From Streptomyces sp. NBC_01116 (GTDB lineage: Bacteria; Actinomycetota; Actinomycetes; Streptomycetales; Streptomycetaceae), in NCBI RefSeq assembly GCF_041435495.1, contig NZ_CP108644.1:6619501-6683500 (forward strand): a DNA stretch of 64,000 nt. Reading direction: 5' to 3'. Positions 9,136 through 18,555 of the stretch are shown here, piece after piece. The notes under the pieces are model-generated. The model did no database searches. It was given only the letters and a program-made list of their open reading frames with translations, and was not told the DNA's origin. The position numbers were made by a program, and so were the translations under genes. Position 1 is the stretch's first letter; every line of letters begins with the position of its first letter.

Positions 9136-10307
9136 GCCTGGCCGGTGCCGCGTCGTCGGCGCAGTGCCAGCACTCCGGCCACGGCCAGGAGTGCCCCGCC
9201 GCCCAGGGCGGTGACGGGCACGACGGGGAAGCCGTCGCCCGAGGCGAGGCCGCCGAGGCCGGCGCCGACGCCACCGTCGGGGTGGAGCGAGTCAGCCTGG
9301 TTGACGGCCGCGGTGTTGGGCAGCGCCACGTACGGGAAGGTGTCACCCGGCTCGCGGTAGGGCGTGTCGACGGCATCGCCGGCTGCCAGGGCGGGCACGA
9401 TCTTCCCGGTCTGAGCGGCGCCTTCGAGGGCCTGGAGCTCGATGTCGACGACGTCGTCGTTGAGCCGGCGGCCGTTGGGGAAGCCGGCCAGGTCCTTGCC
9501 CAGGACGCCGAGGCGGTTGGGCTTGGCGGCCGGCGGGACGGCCATGTTCAGGCGCAGCATTTCCGCGGGAACGACCGCGGCCTTGTCGACGTCCTGGTTG
9601 AGGCGCTGCGAGTTGAGGTCCGCCTTGATCGGACCGCACTCCTTGCAGATCCCGGTGAGGAAGATCTCGACGAGGTCGTTGCGCGGCGTGGCGGGGGCGG
9701 GGACCTTGTAGATGTTCTGGATGAGCTTGGGGACGATGGGGTCCTTGACCTTGTCGACGACCGGGGTGACGGTGGCGTCCTTCTCCGGGCTGAGCGAGTT
9801 AAAGGCGTCCTTGTACTTCAGCGGCACGACGACCTCGTTGACGAGCGGATTGCCCAGGCGCGAGACCTGCCGCCAGTCGTCGGCGTTTCCGTCCTTGGCG
9901 GGTGTCCCCTGCGCGTCCTTCGCCTTCGCGTCCTCGCTGCCCTTGCCGGCTGCGCCCGTGACGTTCGCTCCTCTACGGTCGGTGGTGGACCACACACCGA
10001 TGACGGGGTTGCGTTTGGCGTCGTCCTTGAGCGCCAGCGTCGACTTGGGCACCTGGACGGCGAGGGTGTTGATGTTGTAGCCGGCCAGTGTGTTGTGGCC
10101 GGTCTCCGAGAGGTCGCCCCCGTACAGGAGGTCGAAGATCCGCAGGTCCAGGAAGAACGGGTCGGACGCCTGGCCGGCGAAGGTCGTGCCGCCGCCCGGC
10201 AGCGGAACCACGGCCTCCTTGCGGAGGGAGGCGTAGTCGGGCATCGACGCCTTGCCGACGTTCGAGGGTGCGACCGGGGAGTCCTTCAGGAGCGTCTTGG
10301 TGTTCCC
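9132..10307 (-). pseudogene. DUF4331-domain protein, 5' end deleted
   Basis: From about 10307 the frame aligns with the internal part of the complete DUF4331 paralogue at 13906-15516 (here TLLKDSPVAPSNVGKAS, there TLLSGMPAAPSRTGKAS; both continue MPDYASLRK, DPFF, VFDLLYGGDLSE in the same order). It ends in a membrane segment (VTALGGGALLAVAGVLAL) and RRRR tail. About the first 190 residues, including signal peptide and the SSHREAP motif, are missing. Upstream of 10307 the sequence belongs to another gene. Without export signal the product should not reach its usual location, but the frame is otherwise undamaged and overlaps the sortase gene. Confidence 0.8.
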
Positions 10308-10702
10308 GCGCGGAGAATCTCTCCGAGGCGCAGGGTGTTCCAGCGGCCCAGCGCGTACGACGGGCTGCCGGGACCGGCGAAGACCCACTCCGCCCTGCGG
10401 ACTCGGTCGCGAACCTTGTCCGCGCCGCCCTCGCCCGAGGGGCCGTCGATCTCAGCGTCCGGAGCGACCGCGGTCGCGAGGCTCACCGAGCGACGGAAGT
10501 ACTCCCTGGCGCGGGTGGAGATGTCGTCGCGGTTGACCTGAAAGCCGTACGGCGTCTCCAAGATCACCGCGTCGGCTGCGCGGGAAAGGTGGGCAGTGAC
10601 CTCCCGATGCAGTGTGACCATGGTCGGGCTCGTCTCGCCGGAGCCCATCAGTACCAGAAGCCCGCGCCTAGCGTTCACATCAAACCCACCGCCTCCGCTC
10701 AT
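10308..10702 (-). pseudogene. Peptidase S51-like / glutamine-amidotransferase-like protein, 3' end deleted
   Basis: About 130 residues: GLLVLMGSGETSPTMVTLHR, AVILETPYGFQVNRDDIS, AEWVFAGPGSPSYALGRW, then it stops shortly after RLGEILRAG in foreign sequence. These motifs match the N-terminal half of actinobacterial S51/cyanophycinase-like proteins (VLMGSGETSPTM is characteristic). The C-terminal half is gone; the frame runs into the DUF4331 remnant at about 10307. ATG 10702 has GGAAGG about 10 bases upstream; ATG 10720 is an alternative. Confidence 0.6.
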
Positions 10703-10795
10703 GGTGAGCAGACCTTCCATGAGTACCCGAGGGAAACCCGCCGCATGCTGATGCTCCGGGCGCGGACGCTTGGTTCGCCAGGTGCAAGGCGGAAG

Positions 10796-12454
10796 TCAGC
10801 CGTTGCCAGCGGCCGCGCGCAGGGTCAGGCCGAGGCCGACGGCGATGACGAGGAGTGAGGTGATGACGGGGCCGGTCCGTGCCAGCTTCCTGAGCAGGGT
10901 GTTGTGGCGGAGGGTCCGGGCCCGGTCGTGGTTCTCGATCCTTTCGCGCAGGCGGACGAGAAGGAGCCCGGCGAGGGTGAGGGTGGCGGCCATGCCGAGT
11001 CCGTAGCCGATGACGAGGAGGACGCCGAAGGCCGTACGTCCGAGGGCAACGGCGCCGAGGAGTACGACGAGGGCGGAGGGGCTGGGGACAAGACCGCCGG
11101 CGATGCCCATACCGATGAGGCCGGACCTGCTCGTACGCCGGGTCTTCTCAGGGGCCCTTGATGTGCCTGACAGGTGGTGCTCGTGGTCCGGCGGGCTGAG
11201 GGTCGCGACCGCGGGGTTCGACCGAAGCTCCTCGGCCGGCGCGCTGTCGATCGCGGGGGCCGGTACGGCGGGCCCGTGGTGGTGGGGACGACCGGGCCCG
11301 TGGTCGTGGTCGTGGCTGTGGTCGTGATGATGGCCGACGCCGCTGTGGCTGTGGCTGTGGCTGTCGCCGTGGTGATGGTGGTTGTGTTGCGGCCTGCCCC
11401 GGACCGCGCCCAGAAGGAGCCAGAGGCCGATGCTGGTGACGAGGAGGCCGCTGGCGGCACCGAGCCACAACAGGACGGTCTCACCCGCCAGATGAGTGGA
11501 GACCGGGAGGGCCAGTCCGAGGACGAGGACGCCTGCGGTGTGGGTGAGGGTGACGGTGGCGCCGACGGTGAGGGCGTCCCGCCGGGTGCCGCGGCGGCCC
11601 GCCAGGTAGGCGGCCATGATGGTCTTGCCGTGGCCGGGCATCGCCGCGTGGGACGCCCCGAGGACGAGCGCCAGGAACAGGGCCAGCAGTCCCACGGGCA
11701 GAGTGATCTCGCGGGCGCCGACGAGCGAGTCGAAGGCCCCGGTGACCTTGGCGAGCGCCTCGCTGACCAGGCCCGCGCCGGGAAGGTCCGCCGCCATCGC
11801 CGGAAGGGCCCCCGCACCCTGCCCGGGTTCGCTGCGCAGTTCTGCCTTGCGCTGGTCCAGCGGGGAGGCGAGGGGGTCCTGCGGGTACTGGCGCAGTTCG
11901 CGGGTGGTGGACGCTGCCGGTACGTCGGTCCGGGTGATCCTGACGCCCTGGCCGGTCGCGGTCATCTCGTGCCAGCCGACGCGCTTGGTGTCGTAGTCCG
12001 TTTCGGCCCGGATGCCGGCGGGCTCGGTGAGGTCGGCCGGGCTGGTCAGCGAGCAGGTGAGGCGGCTGGTCTTGAGGCCCGCTTCCCCGTTCTCGTACAC
12101 CAGGGTGGCCGAGGACCGCCTCCAGTCCGCCTGGGTACCGCCCACGCTCAGGTGGAGCTGTCCGCTCAGGTCCGAGCAGGTCTTCTCGGCGTGGACGCGC
12201 GATTCGTTGTCGCTGACCCTGCCGTTGTGATCGGTGTCGATGGCGGAGCGTTCCTGGAGGGCTGAGATCTCCGCATGGTCGACCACGACGTGGGCGTCGA
12301 TCCGGTCGGGGCGAAGGACGAGGCCGGTGTGGTAGTTGACGCTGAAGTTGCCCAGGGGGTGGGCGGTGGCGGCGGGGGCGGACGCCACGCTCGCGACGGC
12401 GACGAGGGCGCCGGCGGCCAGGGTGGTGAGGGCTCGGCGCAGGGTGTGGTTCAT
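10796..12454 (-). CDS. NicO-family nickel/cobalt transporter with His-rich loop
   Basis: 552 residues. A signal segment (about 1-32, ending ATAHPLGNFSVNYHTG) is followed by an extracytoplasmic domain of about 190 residues with an EF-hand-like DTDHNGRVSD. The membrane part starts near residue 255 (LPVGLLALFLALVLGASHA) and has the family motif HAAMPGHGKTIMAAYLAG. About residues 355-395 form a His/Asp-rich loop that probably binds Ni2+ or Co2+. Two further helices precede the C-terminus. Such proteins export or take up Ni/Co (RcnA/NicO); the direction is not determinable here. The start overlaps the preceding TPR stop by ATGA. It may supply or control metal for DUF4331 proteins, which is inference. 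Confidence 0.88.
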   Translation of the reverse strand: MNHTLRRALTTLAAGALVAVASVASAPAATAHPLGNFSVNYHTGLVLRPDRIDAHVVVDHAEISALQERSAIDTDHNGRVSDNESRVHAEKTCSDLSGQLHLSVGGTQADWRRSSATLVYENGEAGLKTSRLTCSLTSPADLTEPAGIRAETDYDTKRVGWHEMTATGQGVRITRTDVPAASTTRELRQYPQDPLASPLDQRKAELRSEPGQGAGALPAMAADLPGAGLVSEALAKVTGAFDSLVGAREITLPVGLLALFLALVLGASHAAMPGHGKTIMAAYLAGRRGTRRDALTVGATVTLTHTAGVLVLGLALPVSTHLAGETVLLWLGAASGLLVTSIGLWLLLGAVRGRPQHNHHHHGDSHSHSHSGVGHHHDHSHDHDHGPGRPHHHGPAVPAPAIDSAPAEELRSNPAVATLSPPDHEHHLSGTSRAPEKTRRTSRSGLIGMGIAGGLVPSPSALVVLLGAVALGRTAFGVLLVIGYGLGMAATLTLAGLLLVRLRERIENHDRARTLRHNTLLRKLARTGPVITSLLVIAVGLGLTLRAAAGNG

Positions 12455-13806
12455 GGTGTGGTGTCGATTCGCTGGAGCAGGTCGCGGGCGGTGTTGGCGT
12501 GCAGGGGGTGGAAGCCCGGCTCGCGCAGCGCTTCGGTCAGGTCGCGGCGGGCCGCGCCGGGGTCGCCGAGGGCGTGGTGGATGGCGGCGCGGTGGTAGCG
12601 GAAGAGCGCGCTGCGGGTGCCCTGGGCAAGGGCTTTGTCGGCCTGGACGAGGGCTTCGGTGTCCCGGCCGGCCCGGTGCAGGGCCCAGGCGTAGGCGTCG
12701 TGGACGGCGACGAAGGGGCGGTTACGGAGGGTCTCCTCGGCCAGGGTGACAGCGCGTCGCGGGTTGCCGTGATCGGCTTCGAAGAGGATCGCGTCGGTGT
12801 CCGCCGGGTCGTCGGCGGCTTCCCGGATACGGTCCTGCGCGCGCAGGAGGGCGTAACTCTCCTCGGCCCGTTCACGGTGGCCCAGGGCCTGCTCCAGTTC
12901 GCCCAGGCCCAACAGGTAGTGCGGCAGGGGGGCGATCGCGACGGCCGCCCGGTAGTCGGCGACGGCCCGGGTGGTGTCGCCCAGTGCCAGGTAGGCGCGG
13001 GCCCGGGTCTCCAGGAGGGCCGAATCCGTCGGGGCGGTCCTGAGCGCGTTCTGCGTCCTGACCAGGGCCTGGCGGGGGTTCGCGTCCTGGAGGTCAAGGG
13101 CTGCCAGAACACTGTGGGCGAACGACTTGTCGGCCGGGGTGGCCGCTGCCGCCAGCGAGCGTTGCATCAGGGCGCGGGCCCGGTCGGTGTTTCCCTTGAG
13201 CTCGAAGGCGTAGGAGGCGCGGGCGAGGGAGGCGGCGTCCGGGCGTAGATCCGCCATCTTCTGGACGGCCTCGTCGGCTTCGTCGTAGTGGCCGAGTTGG
13301 GTGTGTGCGTCGGCGAGGACTCCGTAGGCGGAGGAACTGTAGGGCCCGCTGGTGGTGGCCTTGCGGGCCCAGCGCAGCGCGGTGGGGAAGTCGTGGCGTG
13401 CCGCGGCCAGGGCGCCCATGGCGGTCTCCGCGTCCGTGTTGTCCACGCTCTGTACGGAGAGAGAGGTACGCAGCGCCTTCTCGGCCCGGTCGTAGGTGGC
13501 CGGGTCGGCGGTGCTGCGCGCCTGCTGGACGTAGGCCATCCCCAGGGCGGCCCAGCCGCCGGGATCCTTCGGCAGGCGGGTCACTCGGGCCTGGAGCGCC
13601 TCGACCGACCCACGGGGTGCCTCGTCCGGCTGGCCGATGTCGGCCGGACTGGGAGCGGTGGTCCCGCCGGGGGTCAGCATGACCGCGCCGACGGCGAACA
13701 TCGTCGCGCCCAGAGCCAGGGTGACCACGATGCTTCGCAGCCGCCTGCCGCCTCGGGAAGGGGCCGGCGGTGGCGTGGACGTGAGTGCGGTGTGGTCCGG
13801 GTGCAA
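12451..13806 (-). CDS. Membrane-anchored tetratricopeptide-repeat protein
   Basis: 451 residues from TTG 13806, chosen because GGGGAGG lies 8 bases upstream; the longer open frame starts before the ribosome site. One membrane helix at about residues 25-45 (IVVTLALGATMFAVGAVML), then about 10 TPR-like units to the end (WAALGMAYVQQARSTAD, YGVLADAHTQLGHYDEADEA, RARAYLALGDTTRAVADYRA). Probably a scaffold outside or at the membrane. It lies between the intact DUF4331 gene (100 bases upstream) and NicO (ATGA overlap), so the three are likely one operon. Confidence 0.85.
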   Translation of the reverse strand: MHPDHTALTSTPPPAPSRGGRRLRSIVVTLALGATMFAVGAVMLTPGGTTAPSPADIGQPDEAPRGSVEALQARVTRLPKDPGGWAALGMAYVQQARSTADPATYDRAEKALRTSLSVQSVDNTDAETAMGALAAARHDFPTALRWARKATTSGPYSSSAYGVLADAHTQLGHYDEADEAVQKMADLRPDAASLARASYAFELKGNTDRARALMQRSLAAAATPADKSFAHSVLAALDLQDANPRQALVRTQNALRTAPTDSALLETRARAYLALGDTTRAVADYRAAVAIAPLPHYLLGLGELEQALGHRERAEESYALLRAQDRIREAADDPADTDAILFEADHGNPRRAVTLAEETLRNRPFVAVHDAYAWALHRAGRDTEALVQADKALAQGTRSALFRYHRAAIHHALGDPGAARRDLTEALREPGFHPLHANTARDLLQRIDTTP

Positions 13807-13905
13807 CGAAAGGTCCTCCCCATGATTCGACGATGCCCGGGCCGGGTTGGTGCTCCCCGGCCCGAACACCTTCGTGGCCTCGATCCGTGTTCTGCTGCGG
13901 CCGGG

Positions 13906-15516
13906 TCAGCTGTCCTTGCCCCGGCGGCGGAGGCGGAAGCCGCCGACGCCGAGAAGGAGCGCGCCCGCGCCGGCGAGCGCGGCGGCCTGGGTGGTCTTCG
14001 TGACGGGGGTCGCCGCGGTGTTCTCCATCGAGGACTGCTCGGCGGTGCGGCCTGCCGCGCCGGGGCCGCGGTTGACGTTCTTGGTGTGCGGCAGCGCGAC
14101 GTAGGGGAACGAGGCGCCGAACGGGACCTCGTTGGCGTCGACCTTGTCGCCGTCCGCGAGTTCGGGGACGAGAACGCCGGTCTGGGCGGCGCCCTCGACG
14201 GCCTGGAGCGAGATGTCGACGACGTCGTCGGCGAGGCGTCGCCCGTTCGGGAAGCCGGCCAGGTCGCCCGCCAGAACTCCGAGGCGCTGGGGCCTGGCGG
14301 TGGGCGGCACCGCCATGTTGAGGCGCAGCTCCTCCGCCGGGACGATCTTCCTGAGCGCCGCGTCCTTGTTGAGGCGGTGTGCGTTCAGATCGGCCTTGAT
14401 CGGGCCGCAGACCTTGCAGATGCCCGTCAGGTAGATCTCGGCGAGGTCGTTACGGGGCGTCGCGGGGGCGGGGATGCCGTAGACCTGCTGGATGAGCTTG
14501 GGCAGGATCGGGTCGTACACCTTGTCGACGACGGGCTGAACGGTTCGGTCCTGGCTCGGGTTGAGGGTGTTGAAGGCGTCCTTGAACTTCAGCGGGACGA
14601 CGACCTCGTTGACCAGCGGGTTCCCGAGGCGGGAGACCTGCTTCCACTGCTTCGCGTCGCCCTTGCCCTTCTTGTCGCGGGAGTCGGTGACGGTGACGCC
14701 CGCGCGATCGGTGGTCGACCACACGCCGACCACCGGGTTGCGAGAGGTGTTGCCCTTGAGGGCCAGCTGCTTCTTGGGGACCTGGATGGCGATGGTGTTG
14801 ACGTTGTAGCCGGCCAGGGTGTCCTGCCCCCGCTCGCTCAGGTCGCCGCCGTAGAGGAGGTCGAAGACGCGCAGGTCGGCGAAGAACGGGTCCTCGGTCT
14901 GCCCCGTGTACGTCTTGCCGCCGCCCGGCAGACCGAACGTCGCCTGCTTCCGCAGCGAGGCGTAGTCGGGCATCGAAGCCTTGCCCGTGCGGGACGGGGC
15001 GGCCGGCATGCCCGACAGGAGCGTTCGGCTCTTTCCTCCGGTCGTGACGACCAGGTCGTAGACCTGGCGGAAGTTCAGGTCCGGGTCGTTCAGCGAGGTG
15101 ACCTGGCCGGTGTTGTAGAGGAACTGGTTCGCGTCATCGCGGTAGCTGCCGCGGAAGCGCCAGCTGTAGGTGACATCGGCGACCCCGTCACCACTGTTGT
15201 CGATCTTGATGTTGTAGCGCAGGTCGTCACCGAACGCGTAGAAGTTCGGGCCGCCGTTGGGCTCCTCCATCGGGATCCAGTTCGCCACCATCGTGACCGT
15301 GTCGGCCTTGTCGGGGCTGGTGAACGCGTACACGTCGGTGTTGTCCGCCCGCGGGTCCCCGGCGATCAGGGGCGCCTCGCGGTGGCTGGAGGCCGCGCTG
15401 AGACCCGGGGCGAGGGTCATCGCTCCGAGTCCTGCGGCCAGGGTGGTGGCACCGAGCACGAGCAGGGACTGGTCCAGGACCCTCCGCGAACGGGGCCTGT
15501 CCTGTGAAACCTTCAC
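13906..15516 (-). CDS. DUF4331-domain membrane-anchored exported protein
   Basis: 536 residues from GTG 15516, selected because AGAAGGAA stands a few bases upstream; the ORF extends further but without signal-like sequence. A signal peptide at residues 1-40 (RRVLDQSLLVLGATTLAAG) is followed by SSHREAPLIAGDPRADNTD, the start of DUF4331, with repeated DVYAF, DDLRYNIKIDNSGDG, DPFFADLRVFDLLYGG and ICKVCGPIKADLNAHRLN. The C-terminus has a single helix (AAALAGAGALLLGVGGF) and RLRRRG tail. The family's function is unknown. It heads a cluster with TPR, NicO, a second DUF4331 and a class F sortase. Confidence 0.88.
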   Translation of the reverse strand: MKVSQDRPRSRRVLDQSLLVLGATTLAAGLGAMTLAPGLSAASSHREAPLIAGDPRADNTDVYAFTSPDKADTVTMVANWIPMEEPNGGPNFYAFGDDLRYNIKIDNSGDGVADVTYSWRFRGSYRDDANQFLYNTGQVTSLNDPDLNFRQVYDLVVTTGGKSRTLLSGMPAAPSRTGKASMPDYASLRKQATFGLPGGGKTYTGQTEDPFFADLRVFDLLYGGDLSERGQDTLAGYNVNTIAIQVPKKQLALKGNTSRNPVVGVWSTTDRAGVTVTDSRDKKGKGDAKQWKQVSRLGNPLVNEVVVPLKFKDAFNTLNPSQDRTVQPVVDKVYDPILPKLIQQVYGIPAPATPRNDLAEIYLTGICKVCGPIKADLNAHRLNKDAALRKIVPAEELRLNMAVPPTARPQRLGVLAGDLAGFPNGRRLADDVVDISLQAVEGAAQTGVLVPELADGDKVDANEVPFGASFPYVALPHTKNVNRGPGAAGRTAEQSSMENTAATPVTKTTQAAALAGAGALLLGVGGFRLRRRGKDS

Positions 15517-15999
15517 GGCATTCCTTCTGTCTGCTGACCCCTGCCGGGCATGCGTCGAGGCATGCGAGAGCGAGGGGCGGGCTGATGGAGATGGCGTCCG
15601 GTGCCGCAGAGGGAGATTGCGAACCGAGCGGTCTGGCAGGAAAGGGCCGATCGACGGGGCGGCTCGAAACGCGGGCCCGTCAGCACCCAAAGACTGCGCA
15701 GCCGTAGACAAGCACGCCGAAACCCAGACCCCCACCCACTCCGACCGGACTCCCAGGTCGGGCACGCGGTCCACGAAGGGTGAACAGGCCGGTGGGAGCG
15801 GTGATGCAGCCGAACGACACCCCAGGAAAATCCGCGACGACACAGGCGCCGACCACTGGGCCGAAAGGGGCACACCCGCCTTATTGCAAGCCACTCGCAA
15901 TAAGATCTGCGGGAGAATTCACTCTTCCGGCGCACCGCGCTCAGTCGAGGGCCCTCAGCCAGGGCCATGATCAATCCCAGCGCTACTCTCTACCGCAAC
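15517..15999. other. Intergenic region upstream of the DUF4331 operon
   Basis: About 480 bases, expected to hold the operon promoter. The frames on both strands lack motifs. It is bounded on the right by a MITE-like repeat. Confidence 0.35.
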
Positions 16000-16095
16000 T
16001 AAGGGCTCGCAGAGAATCAACATGCTGTCGAGCACCCGGCCTGAGCTGCGATGTCAAGACAGACAGCACGCAACTTATTCTTCTGCGAGCCCTAA
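16000..16095. repeat. MITE-like element, about 90 bp with 11-bp terminal inverted repeats
   Basis: GGGCTCGCAGA at 16003-16013 is the exact reverse complement of TCTGCGAGCCC at 16082-16092. A nested pair TGCTGTC (16023-16029) and GACAGCA (16062-16068) extends the symmetry. TAA lies on both sides (16000-16002 and 16093-16095), as expected for a 3-bp target duplication of IS5-type elements. It has no coding capacity. The right TAA is shared with the neighbouring IS. Confidence 0.55.
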
Positions 16096-17144
16096 CGAGC
16101 TCGTGCACGGTAGGCGGTGAGACGTCGAGGCTGTCGGCGGGGCTCGGTGTTCACCTCTGCCGTGTCGACGTCAGGTCCGCGGTCTGCTGATGGGACAGCA
16201 GGCCGGCGACGGCTTGGACGGTGTCGCTCATGTGCTCGCGGCGGCCGAGGTGGCGGGCCAGGGCACGCCAATTCTTCAGATGGGCGATGCCGTGCTCGAC
16301 CCGGATCCGCCTTGAGGAGTGTGCCTTGCGCTGGCGTTCGTACATCTCCTCGTACCAGTCCGGGGCGTTCTTCTTGAACTTGCGGTGTGCTGGTGTCACC
16401 ACCCGGCCGCCGGTCTGCGCGCCAAGGCCCTGGTAGCCGGCATCGGCGAGAATCTCGACCGCGGGCCCGTCGGCCAAGAGCTTGACCAGCCCTAATTGGC
16501 GGGCGTGAGTGATGTCCGCGCAGCTTGCGGGTCGTGCTGGGCTGCACCACAGCACGCGGCCTTCGGCGTCCGTGACCACCATGGACTTGACGGCGTTCTG
16601 CTTGTTCTTGCCGGAGATGAACTTGTCGCGGTCCTTCCGTCCGGCGGCGGGCCGACGGACCCGGATCTCGGTGCCGTCGATGATGCCGGTCGTCCCGCTC
16701 GCGCCGAGGTGGTCGACGACGTCGGCCAGAGTTCGCAGCCGCACGTCGGGGCTGACCGTGCAGCCTCGCTCGGCGAGCAGGGGCCGCACCTCGCCGACGG
16801 CCCGGGTGATGGTGGAGCGGTCCACGCCGAACCAGCAGGCCAGCACGTCGTGGGTGACCCCGTGACGAAGATGGACGAGTGTGGCCAGCAGCCGATCGAC
16901 AAACACCAGCCGGTGCTTTGCGCCGGCGCCCACGGCCCGCTTCCGTGGCCGGGAGGTGAGCCGGGCCTGGTGACGCTCTTGCCACAACGGGCCGATCTCC
17001 TCGACGAGTTCAGCAATCACTCCCACAGGCAGGCCCGTGATCCGCCGATTGCTGATGATCACCGCACGCGTTGAGTTCCCCACCACAAGACCATGATCGA
17101 GGATCAGGAGCTCGACGTCTCACCGCCTACCGTGCACGAGCTCG
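16096..17144 (-). mobile_element. IS5-type insertion sequence, intact, 1,049 bp
   Basis: Perfect 34-bp terminal inverted repeats at 16096-16129 and 17111-17144 (outer ends CGAGCTCGTGCACGG). TAA on both sides (16093-16095, 17145-17147) forms a 3-bp target duplication. It contains one transposase ORF on the minus strand. Intact ends, duplication and ORF suggest recent insertion and possible activity. Confidence 0.92.
16151..17086 (-). CDS. IS5-family DDE transposase
   Basis: 311 residues, undamaged. An N-terminal helix-turn-helix region (LVHLRHGVTHDVLACWFGV, STITRAVGEVRPLL) is followed by the DDE core: D in GIIDGTEIRV, D in EILADAGYQG and E in RVEHGIAHLKNW, with KFISGKNKQNAVK between the first two. 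This is the HARBI1-like/IS5 group architecture. It catalyses cut-and-paste movement of the enclosing element. ATG 17086 lies 59 bases inside the right inverted repeat. Confidence 0.92.
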   Translation of the reverse strand: MVGNSTRAVIISNRRITGLPVGVIAELVEEIGPLWQERHQARLTSRPRKRAVGAGAKHRLVFVDRLLATLVHLRHGVTHDVLACWFGVDRSTITRAVGEVRPLLAERGCTVSPDVRLRTLADVVDHLGASGTTGIIDGTEIRVRRPAAGRKDRDKFISGKNKQNAVKSMVVTDAEGRVLWCSPARPASCADITHARQLGLVKLLADGPAVEILADAGYQGLGAQTGGRVVTPAHRKFKKNAPDWYEEMYERQRKAHSSRRIRVEHGIAHLKNWRALARHLGRREHMSDTVQAVAGLLSHQQTADLTSTRQR

Positions 17145-17367
17145 TAAAGGCTGTTGCAAAACTGGATGAACGACGAATATCCGCCATGATCCGAGTTCTC
17201 ACAGGGGCGTCAACTTGCCCGCTTCTGGGAGTGCTCGTGACGCCGACTGTGAAGTGCTCCGCGACCTTCAACCTCCTTCTGTAACGGCCTTTAGGGCGGG
17301 TATCGGAAGTCTCAGGTAAGAGATGTTCGAGGGACATCTGTGGGTCAGAACGCTCGGATGGCCTGTT

Positions 17368-17873
17368 CGAGACCCCCCGGTTAGTCGTGCGTCGTTGGCG
17401 CGCGGATGACGTTGTGCCCATGGCTGCTTTCAATGCGGATCCCGAGGTGATGCGGTGGATCGGTGATGGCAGTGTCCGTGACGAACAGCAGACTCGCCGT
17501 GAGGTTGAGGCGATGGAGCGCGAGTGGGACAGGCAGGGCTTCGGCCTGTTCGCCATGGAGATCCGCTCGACGGGCGAACAGGCCGGGTCACCGGTCTTTC
17601 GGTTCCCGACTTCATGCCGGAGCTCTTGCCTGCGGTTGAGATTGGCTGGCTGCTGGGGCGTGCCTACTGGGGGCAGGGCCTGGCCACGGAGGCCGCTGCG
17701 GCTGCAGGCTGGGCCGGATTGGCAGCATCGTCCAGTTCGACAACGGCGCCTCTGAACGAATCGTGACGAAACTGGGGATGCATCCGGTCGGTGAGACCGT
17801 CGATCCCAGTTGTGGTCGTCGAGTGCGGGTGTTCGAACTGTCATCGGACCAGTACGTCACGACCACTCGTTGA
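17368..17873 (+). pseudogene. GNAT acetyltransferase, frameshifted
   Basis: Three frames together give a RimJ/RimL-type GNAT protein: LFETPRLVVRRWRADDVV, ADPEVMRWIGDGSV, then after a shift near 17590 EIGWLLGRAYWGQGLATEA (the acetyl-CoA-binding region), and after another shift near 17710 SERIVTKLGMHPVGETVD. Sequence between the last two pieces is shortened. At least two frameshifts make it non-functional. The 3' end runs into an IS5 transposase remnant on the other strand. Confidence 0.7.
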
Positions 17874-18022
17874 TGGCAGCACCGAGAACTGTCGCCTCAT
17901 GGCGAACTGCCAGCTTGTCGTAGTGTGTGGCGACAGCACGATTCCTCTTGAGGCGGTTGATGCCGCACTCGACGGAATGGCGCTTGCGGTAGTCGTCCGG
18001 GTCGAAGCGCGGCGGTCGGCCT
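17857..18022 (-). pseudogene. C-terminal remnant of an IS5-family transposase
   Basis: Reads [20 protein letters not shown] then [20 protein letters not shown] and ends AAINEWS with a stop. The E of [10 protein letters not shown] is the last catalytic residue of the family. Everything N-terminal is missing or scrambled, so it is an old IS scar, different from the intact IS 0.7 kb to the left. Confidence 0.75.
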
Positions 18023-18555
18023 CCGCGGGCGGCCCGTTGTCGGCGACCGCGCAGCCGGCCGGGACGACCCAGCCCCGGTCGTCCGCGTAGGCGCCGAGGT
18101 CGTCGAGAACCAGGTGCTCGACGACCCGCAGCGGCGCCACCGCGTCAGCGCGACCGCAGGGCGCGGCCCGACGGCCGGCGTCGCAGAGTCCGCCGGTCCG
18201 CGGTGGCTTGTGGCAGGCAGGTGCGGCAGCGACAACCAACCGGTGCGGCGGCTGAAGACGGACACGCTCAGGCGCGCGCCTGGGCCGACCTGTCGGTCCG
18301 ATCCCCGGACGGCGCTTCTTGCTCCGGCACATCCGTGGCACTCGGGCTTACCCGGCGGTCGATGTCGCTGTCCGTGCCTGTTCGTCACCGGGCGGTCCAC
18401 TCTTCAGTTGTGGTGGATCGAGTGCTAGCAGGTTCAACTATGGCTCCAGAAGGGTGTTTTCGGTGCCCAGCAGGGCGAGGCGGTCTGATGGTCGATGCCG
18501 GGGCTGTAAGAGTTCGCGCTGTCCACTACCTGTTACGCCTTCAAGAGGGAGCACC
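18023..18555. other. Degraded sequence between IS remnant and small secreted gene
   Basis: About 530 bases. Minus-strand frames may be decayed upstream transposase or other sequence; no domain can be read. The promoter for the secreted protein at 18556 should lie near the right end. Confidence 0.3.

Noticed and set aside
13288-15507. Long plus-strand open frame of 739 codons across the TPR and DUF4331 genes
   Set aside because: It is antisense to two well-supported genes; its product is Gly/Arg/Val-rich and has no domain, as expected from the high third-position GC of the opposite strand.
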